From NCBI GenBank assembly GCA_029287555.1, contig JARFQX010000074.1, positions 1 to 6,487 on the forward strand: a stretch of 6,487 bases of DNA, read 5' to 3'. Each line of letters starts with the position of its first letter. Position 1 is the stretch's first letter. Below, one piece after another: positions 1 through 5,537 of this stretch. Source of the DNA: Rubripirellula sp. GTDB lineage: Bacteria > Planctomycetota > Planctomycetia > Pirellulales > Pirellulaceae. Below the pieces are notes generated by a model that saw nothing but the letters and a program-made list of their open reading frames with translations, was not told the origin of the DNA and ran no database searches. The position numbers were made by a program, and so were the translations under genes.

Positions 1-752
1 TGTCGGTCGGCGGGAGTGGTTGGACCATGCACGGCACCGTAGCAAAGCCAAAGATACCACGGCTTGTTCGGATCTCGGTTCTCTCCCCGGATGTAGTCAA
101 TCGCCCAGTCGGTGTAGTTATCCGTTGAGTAACCATGATCCATCCGTTCTTTCCCGTTGAACGTAAGGATCTGGTCGGTGTAGTAGTTTCCAGCATTCTC
201 AGGGTGGGCCGGTCGATTCCAGACGATCTGGTGATCCCAGTCGCGCCCGTAGCCAGCATCCGTTCCCGTATGCCATTTACCGATCTGAGCCGTGTGATAG
301 CCTTGCTTGCGAAACTGCGATGGCACAAAGGGACACTTTTCGGGGTCATAGGCGCTACCCGGATATTGGCCTTCCATCCGCATCGTCTGGACACCGTGTT
401 GAAGCCGACCCGTCAAAATGCTGGCTCGTGAAGGCATGCACCAGGCGCCCAGGTAGGAACGCTCGAACCGAATGCCGCGTTTGGCGAGCTGGTCGATATT
501 GGGTGTCTTGACCCAGGCTGGATGCGCGCCGTAGCAGCTGATTGTCTTGTAGGACTGATCGTCGGCATAAATCAAAAGAATGTTGGGCTGCGTGTTGGTT
601 TCGACACCGACATCCGGTTGTGCATGCGCGCTCGGCGCCTCGATAACCGCTGCCAAGGCGATTAGCAGCATCCACGTGCCAGCGAGCACCGTGCTGAAGG
701 TCATTTGACTGCGACATCGTGCTTCTGCAAGACGGTTCGGCAAAAATCGCAT
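1..752 (-). CDS. Secreted sulfatase (type I, formylglycine-dependent), N-terminal part, cut by the left edge
   Basis: The 250 visible residues are the N-terminal half of an arylsulfatase-A-like enzyme, which hydrolyses sulfate esters, here most likely on a polysaccharide. Residues 17-44 form a signal peptide: a hydrophobic core (WMLLIALAAVIEA) ending in a plausible SAHA|Q cleavage site, so the enzyme should be exported. The metal-binding start of the fold is YADDQ (62-66). The formylglycine motif is CMPSR at 105-109 within CMPSRASILTGR; Cys105 is the residue oxidised by formylglycine-generating enzyme. The second sulfatase signature, GYHTAQIGKWHTG, spans 151-163, and AVHGP (240-244) supplies another expected active-site His. 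Met follows the Cys where small residues are commoner, but the CxPSR core is intact. I chose the ATG at 752 because an AAGGAAA ribosome site precedes it. The ATG at 704 would give a tighter signal peptide but lacks such a site. The gene follows a SASA esterase on the same strand by 161 bp, so co-transcription is possible. The substrate cannot be read from this half. Confidence 0.95.
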   Translation of the reverse strand, partial: MRFLPNRLAEARCRSQMTFSTVLAGTWMLLIALAAVIEAPSAHAQPDVGVETNTQPNILLIYADDQSYKTISCYGAHPAWVKTPNIDQLAKRGIRFERSYLGAWCMPSRASILTGRLQHGVQTMRMEGQYPGSAYDPEKCPFVPSQFRKQGYHTAQIGKWHTGTDAGYGRDWDHQIVWNRPAHPENAGNYYTDQILTFNGKERMDHGYSTDNYTDWAIDYIRGENRDPNKPWYLWLCYGAVHGPTTPADR

Positions 753-913
753 GCGCTGTTTCCTTTTACCAAGTCGTGAAGACGTCAGAAACGTAGATTT
801 TTGGAAGTTTAACCGGAATCAGGACCCGTTGCTGGAGAATCGATGGCAAAGTAACTCCTCCACCATGGAGACACGAACAAACTTGCAAATGGAGCACGCT
901 TCTCTTGGTGACC
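753..913. other. Spacer between the first SASA esterase and the sulfatase
   Basis: This 161 bp gap separates two genes on the minus strand. I see no gene in it and no convincing terminator. The only stem-loop is CTCCA-CCA-TGGAG at 858-870, which lacks a T-run. The gap is long enough for a separate sulfatase promoter, but no clear -35/-10 pair stands out. Confidence 0.5.
759..765 (-). promoter_or_regulatory. Ribosome binding site of the sulfatase
   Basis: On the minus strand AAGGAAA lies 6 nt before the ATG at 752. It favours that start over the internal ATG at 704, which has no purine-rich site in front of it. Confidence 0.6.
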
Positions 914-1873
914 CTAATGCCCACTTCCCACTTCAACTTTGGCTGGTTGGTCCATGGCGATAAGTTCCAACATCGCCTTTCCCATCGATTCTCCGATCAG
1001 GTAGTACGTTTCGGCGTTGCTGTTCCAATGGTAAGCCTGCCCGGAGGGTGATTCCTCTCGAGGCCGAAAGAAGTCACGCGTGCCGACAAAGGCGACGTTG
1101 CCGCGGAACTCTGGCTTCTCCGCAACGGCGGCTTGCGCCTTCATCAGCGACAGTGCTCGCGGATGGGCTTCGGTTCGTCCGCTCATGCCCGTCTCCGCGA
1201 TGACAAACGGCATGTTCTCGACACCGAAGTCGCGTCGGATGTCGCGAATGAAATTGGCCATGTTTTCTTCGTACGCATCGTTGAGTTCTTGATTGATGCG
1301 ATCATTCCAACCTTGATGCCACCCGAATCCAACCAGTTCAAGTTCGTGCCGATCGTATTGGGGGAAGCGATCCTTTGCAGTTTGGAGCGACTCTTGGGTG
1401 AGACGAACGATATCACGGTAATAGGGACCAGTCTCGCCGCCGGACGATGGCGGTCGGAAATCAACCCCCAGGCTCTTCCCGCCCCATGCGATCTTGATCA
1501 GTAGCACGGGCTCGTCGAAGGCCTCTCCGACCACATGGCCAAAGCCCAGTTCTGGTCCAATCAGACCTTCACGGGCTCCAAAACCGGGAGCCAGGTTTCC
1601 GCTGCGATCGAGATAGTGGATTTGAACGTCGTCACGGGCGATCCAGTCGCCCTCGTCGTCGAGCAGGGATTGGAAACGCGGCTCGCTGCCAGGGCGAGTG
1701 GCGAGCCACTCCAGCGAACCTTTTCCCTGGTTCCTTTCTTCCTCGGCCACGATCCTGCCGTGTCCTTGCATGTTTGATTGGCCTGCGAGCACGAAGACCT
1801 TGACCGTCGGATCAGCCGCCATCGCGGAAGAGCAGACGAGCAAGGTGAGCAGGGGTGTAAAAAGTCGTGCCAT
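914..1873 (-). CDS. Secreted SASA-domain carbohydrate esterase (sialate O-acetylesterase-like), copy 1
   Basis: This complete 319-residue protein belongs to the SASA family (PF03629, SGNH-like esterases related to sialate O-acetylesterase and CE6 acetylxylan esterases). Members remove acetyl groups from sugars. Residues 1-19 are a signal peptide ending AMA|AD. The nucleophile block GQSNMQGHG is at 31-39, with Ser33 as the predicted catalytic serine. GPELG (106-110) and IAWGGKSLG (128-136) are the usual oxyanion-region blocks. GWHQGWND (184-191) is the family's WxQGxxD-like block. YHWNSNAETYYLIGESMG (281-298) carries the likely catalytic His282. The frame is open upstream to an ATG at 1978, but only the ATG at 1873 starts directly with the signal peptide. 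A GGAG lies 13 nt before that start, which is rather far. The protein ends with TAG at 914. It sits upstream of the sulfatase on the same strand, which suggests joint removal of acetyl and sulfate groups from a glycan. The exact substrate is unknown; sialic acid is only the family name. Confidence 0.92.
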   Translation of the reverse strand: MARLFTPLLTLLVCSSAMAADPTVKVFVLAGQSNMQGHGRIVAEEERNQGKGSLEWLATRPGSEPRFQSLLDDEGDWIARDDVQIHYLDRSGNLAPGFGAREGLIGPELGFGHVVGEAFDEPVLLIKIAWGGKSLGVDFRPPSSGGETGPYYRDIVRLTQESLQTAKDRFPQYDRHELELVGFGWHQGWNDRINQELNDAYEENMANFIRDIRRDFGVENMPFVIAETGMSGRTEAHPRALSLMKAQAAVAEKPEFRGNVAFVGTRDFFRPREESPSGQAYHWNSNAETYYLIGESMGKAMLELIAMDQPAKVEVGSGH

Positions 1874-2084
1874 GATTCTTGAAAAACTCCGGAAAGGGGA
1901 AATCGTGGTCGATCCTCCGTTGCTTCGAGTCTCCAATCTAACTGCTATTCGATCGGGCAGTGCTGTTCCACCGGTCATGGAGCCGTTCCGAAATCGCGTC
2001 CGACCAAATGCTTGTGGCGGGTGCGGGTGGTGCGGCGATAGAATCGAGGCTGTGCTTGCCGGGACGAACGCGAGGCAATCGATT

Positions 2085-2090
2085 AGAGGA
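2085..2090 (+). promoter_or_regulatory. Ribosome binding site of the 33-codon NPYES frame
   Basis: AGAGGA lies 7 nt before the ATG at 2098. This is good Shine-Dalgarno spacing and is the main reason to take the tiny frame seriously. Confidence 0.45.
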
Positions 2091-2097
2091 CCGCAGA

Positions 2098-2199
2098 ATG
2101 TTGTCCGACGACAATCCCTACGAATCGACGCTGTCCGAGGGGGTTTCGCGGCCGACGGCTCGTCGCGGCACGGTTACTCTACGACGACTCGCTGGATGA
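2098..2199 (+). pseudogene. Short 33-codon frame with a planctomycete-type 'NPYES' N-terminus, probably a remnant
   Basis: The frame starts MLSDDNPYESTLSEG. Many small planctomycetal proteins, often with a transmembrane helix after a proline-rich linker, begin with a short acidic stretch followed by NPYxSP or a close variant; this is from general knowledge of the phylum. Here the start has a proper ribosome site, but the frame stops after 33 codons in an arginine-rich tail (ARRGTVTLRRLAG) with no membrane segment. I see no obvious continuation in the other plus frames up to the FkbM gene. It is therefore either a stump left by a frameshift or deletion, or a true microprotein of unknown function. 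It lies 113 bp upstream of the FkbM start on the same strand and could act as a leader frame. Confidence 0.35.
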
Positions 2200-2300
2200 C
2201 GACTCTGGATGCAAGCTGATCCCTGACGAATTCGAGTGTGTTTGGATTTCAATTGGACGCGTCGGAGTGATCTTCAGCGTTTGTCGACTGAGCCAACCAT

Positions 2301-2306
2301 GGAGGA
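2301..2306 (+). promoter_or_regulatory. Strong ribosome binding site that fixes the TTG start of the FkbM gene
   Basis: GGAGGA lies 6 nt before the TTG at 2313. No ATG in the same frame lies nearby; the first internal ATG, at Met35, has no such site. The TTG start is therefore well supported. Confidence 0.75.
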
Positions 2307-2312
2307 ATCTCA

Positions 2313-3209
2313 TTGCTCAAGCTTCTTCGTTATGTTCTCGGGCACCCGCTTTGCGACGGTTATCGCGTCTCGGCATTGCAACGTGTTTTGAAATGGCAAA
2401 TCGCTTCGAGGTTCATGCGAGTGCCGATGTTGGTTCCCTTCACTTCCCAGACCTCGCTGCTGATGGAACGCGGGATGACCGGAGCAACTGGAAACTTCTA
2501 TTGCGGACTCCATGAGTTTGAGGACATGGCGTTTGTCATGAATCTCTTGCGTCCGCACGACCAATTTGTTGACATCGGCGCGAATATTGGTGCCTACACG
2601 ATCCTGGCTTCCGGCAGTTCCGGCGCGCGTAGCATTGCCGTTGAACCATTGCCATCCACCTTTCGAAGATTGAGCGCGAACGTCAGGTGCAACGAGTTGG
2701 AAGACCTTGTCACGCTCCACAATGCGGGAATCGCAGATACTGAGACATCGCTCCGTTTTACATCGACCCTTGATACGGTCAATCACGTGGCAACGGAGTT
2801 GGATTCAGGAATGGAGACAGTCGAAGTTCCCGTTCTCCCAATGGATCGGCTTCTTCTTGACGAATCACCTTTGTGTATCAAGATCGATGTCGAAGGTTTC
2901 GAGAGAAAGGTCATTGACGGAGCAACGAAGGTCTTGCAATCCGAGGCCTTGCGCGCGGTGCTGATGGAGCTGAATGGGAGCGGCAATCGCTACGGCTACA
3001 GCGACGATGAGATCCACCGGGACATGACGGATTTCGGATTTCAACCATTCGTGTACGATCCGTTTCAACGCGTACTCCAAGAACTTTCCAATCGAAATAA
3101 GGCGTCAGGAAACACGCTCTACTTGCGGGACATCGATTGGGTAGAGGAGCGATTGAAGACGGCGCCCGAAATCGAATTGCCGTGGCGACGTATTCCGATC
3201 CCGCGCTGA
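2313..3209 (+). CDS. FkbM-family SAM-dependent methyltransferase
   Basis: The complete 298-residue protein is of the Methyltransf_21/FkbM type (PF05050). These enzymes transfer a methyl group from S-adenosylmethionine, usually to a hydroxyl on a sugar, polyketide or similar metabolite. Residues 1-80 form an N-terminal extension that includes NFYCGLHEFEDMAFV, the usual lead-in to this fold. Motif I, FVDIGANIGAYTI, is at 85-97. The acidic residue that binds the SAM ribose is Glu111 in AVEPLPSTFRRL. The family hallmark IKIDVEGFE is at 189-197, followed by the VLMELNG strand at 216-222. No signal peptide is visible, so it acts in the cytoplasm. It begins with TTG behind a strong GGAGGA site and ends with TGA at 3207-3209. 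Parts of the gene are less GC-rich than the neighbouring esterases (47% in two 60-base lines I counted, 62% in another), which hints weakly at separate origin. It is on the opposite strand to the three hydrolases and is probably regulated separately. The substrate is unknown; surface glycan methylation is a guess. Confidence 0.93.
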   Translation: MLKLLRYVLGHPLCDGYRVSALQRVLKWQIASRFMRVPMLVPFTSQTSLLMERGMTGATGNFYCGLHEFEDMAFVMNLLRPHDQFVDIGANIGAYTILASGSSGARSIAVEPLPSTFRRLSANVRCNELEDLVTLHNAGIADTETSLRFTSTLDTVNHVATELDSGMETVEVPVLPMDRLLLDESPLCIKIDVEGFERKVIDGATKVLQSEALRAVLMELNGSGNRYGYSDDEIHRDMTDFGFQPFVYDPFQRVLQELSNRNKASGNTLYLRDIDWVEERLKTAPEIELPWRRIPIPR

Positions 3210-3472
3210 CCCCAAAGAAACCTCCGTCGGCCTGTCCCACGGTTTGTGGCAAGCACATTTCGATCGGATTGCGCGTATCGAGTCGAGAGCGTCGTTTGTC
3301 TTTTGCGGGCGACGAAGTGGATTTTTGGGTTCTACAGGGTCGCAGGCACGCCAAATGAACGAGACGCGATTTCTTCGGGTGTCATTTCTCGGTGGCTTGC
3401 GTCAAGTTGTTATTCTCACGTAATCTCGGACCACGTCCAGGGAAACGTGCAGCGGAGCGACGCGGCCTTTTC
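3210..3472. other. Convergent spacer between the FkbM gene and SASA copy 2
   Basis: The two flanking genes converge on this 263 bp region. I see no gene and no strong terminator. The best inverted repeat is CACGT...ACGTG at 3432-3449 (5 bp stem, 8 nt loop) without a T-run. Confidence 0.5.
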
Positions 3473-4552
3473 TCAACGGCTGTCCGCGTTCATTAGTTCG
3501 ACCATCGCCTCGCCCATGGCTTCGCCAACCTGCATATAGGTCTCTGCATTTCCGCCATAGTGGTTACCGGAGCTGCCCCCTTTGGACAGCGGGTGGCTGT
3601 AAACGGTGGCGACGTTGCCCTCGAATGCCGGGTATTTTCCGGAGTTGCCATCGACCGCGAACATGGCGTCAAGGATCTTTCGGCCGTTGTCGGTTGTTCC
3701 AACCTTGGTCTGGCCGAGCGTGGCACAGACGAACTTCGCATCTGGCGCGTCGAAGTCCTTCCGAAGCCGCTTGATGAGATGAACAAGATTCTTCTCGTAT
3801 CGGCTGGAAAGCGCGGCACTGCGGCTGTCCCGATCGCCCTGCCACCAGAAAAAGCCCGCAACCTCGTATTCTGTTGCGCCAGGGTAATACGTGTCGAGCT
3901 CGGCCAGCACCTTCTTCGCTCTGGCTAGATCGCCGTCGTACTGCATGCCGGCATACCAGTTGATCTTCTTTGGCTCCGTACCTTTCTCCCAACGTTCGGG
4001 CGTTCCCTTGTAGCCGGGATGAACCCACGTGACTCCCTGGTCGTCGGTAAACTCAAATCCCTCGCTGCCCGGCGGCAGCAGGTCCCAACCCAGGGCGCGG
4101 TTGCCGATACAGCTCTTGAGGATCATCACTGGTGCGTCGATGGCATTTCCCAAGTGATGCCCGATGCCGATCTCGGGCCCGATGGCCCTCCCTTTGATGA
4201 TCATCCATTCGTTGTGGAAGACCCTCATGCCGCCGGTCCCGCTCCCCATCACACGCACGTTGCGGACATCCTTCCGCTCGGTCCAATTACCGTTCTCGTC
4301 GACGAGATAGGGATAGAGCTTTTTTTTCTTGGTGGCGTGCTCCAGAGTGCCCGGTTTGTCCGGGCCCTCGACCTTTCCGAAGCCGAGCATATTGGACTGG
4401 CCCAGCAGGATGTAGACCTGCACGGGCTTGCTCATATCCGCAGGCCTGCCATCGGGGACTGAAAACTGTTCGGCCCCGGCGGCGGGCATCATTAGCAACA
4501 AAATCGCCGCGAAGGCGAAGGGTGAAGCGGGCGTAAGTTGTCGCTTTATCAT
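3473..4552 (-). CDS. Secreted SASA-domain carbohydrate esterase, copy 2 (divergent paralogue)
   Basis: This complete 359-residue protein is a second member of the SASA (PF03629) family, predicted to remove acyl groups from sugars outside the cytoplasm. Residues 1-27 form a signal peptide (FAFAAILLLMMPAAGA|EQ). The nucleophile block GQSNMLGFG is at 51-59 with Ser53. GPEIGIGHHLG is at 125-135, FFWWQGDRD at 234-242, and GNHYGGNAETYMQVGEAMG at 329-347 with probable catalytic His331. It differs from copy 1 in two ways. The usual AWGGKSL block is SCIGNRALGWDLLPPGSE (147-164), and about 35 extra residues follow, to NWYAGMQYDGDL. The reading frame is open upstream to 4795, but only the ATG at 4552 leads straight into the signal peptide. 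The ribosome site is weak (a GTGGA upstream), and a 116-codon frame ends 2 nt before the ATG, so translational coupling is conceivable. Lys75-Lys78 are encoded over a run of eight A. The substrate is unknown. Confidence 0.92.
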   Translation of the reverse strand: MIKRQLTPASPFAFAAILLLMMPAAGAEQFSVPDGRPADMSKPVQVYILLGQSNMLGFGKVEGPDKPGTLEHATKKKKLYPYLVDENGNWTERKDVRNVRVMGSGTGGMRVFHNEWMIIKGRAIGPEIGIGHHLGNAIDAPVMILKSCIGNRALGWDLLPPGSEGFEFTDDQGVTWVHPGYKGTPERWEKGTEPKKINWYAGMQYDGDLARAKKVLAELDTYYPGATEYEVAGFFWWQGDRDSRSAALSSRYEKNLVHLIKRLRKDFDAPDAKFVCATLGQTKVGTTDNGRKILDAMFAVDGNSGKYPAFEGNVATVYSHPLSKGGSSGNHYGGNAETYMQVGEAMGEAMVELMNADSR

Positions 4553-4554
4553 GG

Positions 4555-4905
4555 CTATGGTCCACGCGGCTTGGCCAGAATCGTCTTCGTGGTCACGGAC
4601 ATCGGTGCGAAGTGGCCCGTCAACGATACGATTGTGGCAGTGGTCTCGTGAACGATCAACCAGAGCGTCCGATCGTACGGCCTGTCCGCCCATCCGCTGG
4701 CGTCTCGATACGGTGGTCGTGGGTTCCGAAGCACACCAGGAGTGACGGCAGACGCAGCCGAGATGATCGAAACACCCGCAGCCATCGACGAACAACAGCG
4801 TCCCTTGGAAAGCAGTGCATCATGGATCACACGTTCTTCAATCGTGCCATCAAGGTGATTGGTCCGGGCACCTGGAAGCAACTCAATCTCATCCTCGGGC
4901 GACAT
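4555..4905 (-). pseudogene. 116-codon frame just upstream of SASA copy 2; possibly a decayed FecR-like regulator
   Basis: The frame starts MSPEDEIELLPG at 4905 and ends with TAG at 4555-4557, leaving only two bases before the ATG of the esterase. Residues 18-33 (HLDGTIEERVIHDALL) resemble the short N-terminal helical region of planctomycetal FecR/anti-sigma-type proteins. A small hydrophobic stretch follows (MAAGVSIISAASAV, about 41-54), and the end (TATIVSLTGHFAP) is vaguely like the first strands of a FecR domain. FecR proteins are several hundred residues long, so this would be a stump. The match is from memory and weak, and the start has no good ribosome site. It may instead be chance open frame in the leader of the esterase. 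Confidence 0.22.
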
Positions 4906-5013
4906 GCCGCGGAATCGGATTGATCCTTCAATGCTTCGCGTCCCGCACGTCGGTCGTAGCAACGAACATTCACTAAGTACAGTAACGGAGTCCCGTTTCC
5001 TCGGTCTGAACCG

Positions 5014-5475
5014 TTGATCCAGGATCCATCTTCGCTCGCAATCTACTTCGCCGATCAAGAATGTTCAGGGCAGGCCGGCGTCGATGTACGAAGTGCTACG
5101 GCACATCGGTGGCCAACACCGAAAGCAACTTGGAAAATGCCTAGGATGACGAAGTTGGTCCATGCCTCCGCGCCGAAGCAGATAGCGAAATTGAAGGAGG
5201 TTCGGGCGACCGACGGGGGCAAGCCGACGACAGGAGAGCAGAAATCGCGTAACTTCGCTCGTGAAGGAGGTGCAACACACACAACCGCGCAACTTCCCGC
5301 CTTCAAACGCCTGATCCGGCAAGCACTCGACGAACCGACATTGATGTCGGTGGACGCTGCACTCAGTACGTCAGATCAGGGTGACGGTGTGCAAACGATC
5401 ACGATTGATCTTCCTGCCGCGAATCGAATGATCGGTTCAGAGAAAGATCGGTTGACCTTTGTGCTGCAACGGTGA
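5014..5475 (+). CDS. Unidentified 153-codon frame, hypothetical, possibly a gene fragment
   Basis: I do not recognise this protein. The longest frame begins at a TTG at 5014, with ATGs at 5137 and 5146; none has a good ribosome site. The first 90 residues look like random, basic, Thr/Ala/Lys-rich sequence. The last 45 (SVDAALSTSDQGDGVQTITI and on to DRLTFVLQR) look more protein-like, with alternating hydrophobic residues typical of beta-strands. One reading is that the 3' end of a former larger gene survives with an unrelated or decayed upstream part. It ends 62 bp before the NTase-HD ATG on the same strand. No cysteine motif, membrane segment or catalytic signature is visible. Confidence 0.22.
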   Translation: MIQDPSSLAIYFADQECSGQAGVDVRSATAHRWPTPKATWKMPRMTKLVHASAPKQIAKLKEVRATDGGKPTTGEQKSRNFAREGGATHTTAQLPAFKRLIRQALDEPTLMSVDAALSTSDQGDGVQTITIDLPAANRMIGSEKDRLTFVLQR

Positions 5476-5476
5476 A

Positions 5477-5497
5477 CACTGATAACAGTTGACAGTG
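5477..5497. repeat. 21 bp near-palindrome upstream of the NTase-HD gene
   Basis: CACTGATAAC-A-GTTGACAGTG pairs at 8 of 10 positions around a single central base (5487). It lies just after the stop of the hypothetical frame and 40 bp before the ATG at 5538. It contains TTGACA at 5489-5494, a -35-like hexamer, but no matching -10 follows at 16-18 bp. It could be an operator for a dimeric regulator. A terminator is less likely because no T-run follows. Confidence 0.4.
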
Positions 5498-5537
5498 AGT
5501 TCCCCGTATGTCGGGTCTGTGTCGACAGGCCCCTCCA

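Larger units (their letters stand above)
1874..2312. other. Divergent region between SASA copy 1 and the FkbM gene
   Basis: This 439 bp region separates divergently transcribed genes and should contain the promoters of both. Apart from the 33-codon frame at 2098-2199, I see no gene. A G-rich tract lies at 2016-2035. TAGAAT at 2039-2044 resembles a -10 box, but no well-spaced -35 precedes it, so I make no promoter call. Confidence 0.5.
4553..5537. other. Approximately 1 kb region without a confident gene
   Basis: Between SASA copy 2 (minus) and the NTase-HD gene (plus) no frame matches a family I recognise with confidence. It contains the 116-codon minus frame at 4555-4905, the unidentified plus frame at 5014-5475, two copies of TGAAGGAGGT, and a near-palindrome at 5477-5497. 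The texture suggests eroded genes plus two divergent promoter regions. Confidence 0.5.

Noticed and set aside
355..717. 120-codon minus-strand frame
   Set aside because: It is the sulfatase region read in a shifted frame. The correct frame carries the signal peptide, CMPSR and GKWH motifs.
1874..1978. N-terminal extension of SASA copy 1 up to 1978
   Set aside because: Starting there would place 35 unrelated residues before a clear signal peptide.
2039..2044. TAGAAT as a -10 promoter box for the plus-strand genes
   Set aside because: The nearest TTG-type -35 (TTGTGG) is about 21 bp away, outside normal spacing.
1698..2219. 173-codon plus-strand frame
   Set aside because: Its first part is antisense to the signal peptide of SASA copy 1, and it contains no recognisable motif or ribosome site.
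3432..3449. CACGT...ACGTG stem-loop between the convergent genes
   Set aside because: The stem is only 5 bp with an 8 nt loop and no T-run, too weak to call a terminator.
3560..3928. Plus-strand frames opposite SASA copy 2 (also 4019-4462)
   Set aside because: They mirror a gene with clear GQSNM, WWQGD and HYGGNAETY motifs on the minus strand and look like nothing themselves.
4553..4795. N-terminal extension of SASA copy 2 up to 4795
   Set aside because: The extension is Cys/Arg/His-rich with no domain, and it would bury the signal peptide that starts at the ATG at 4552.
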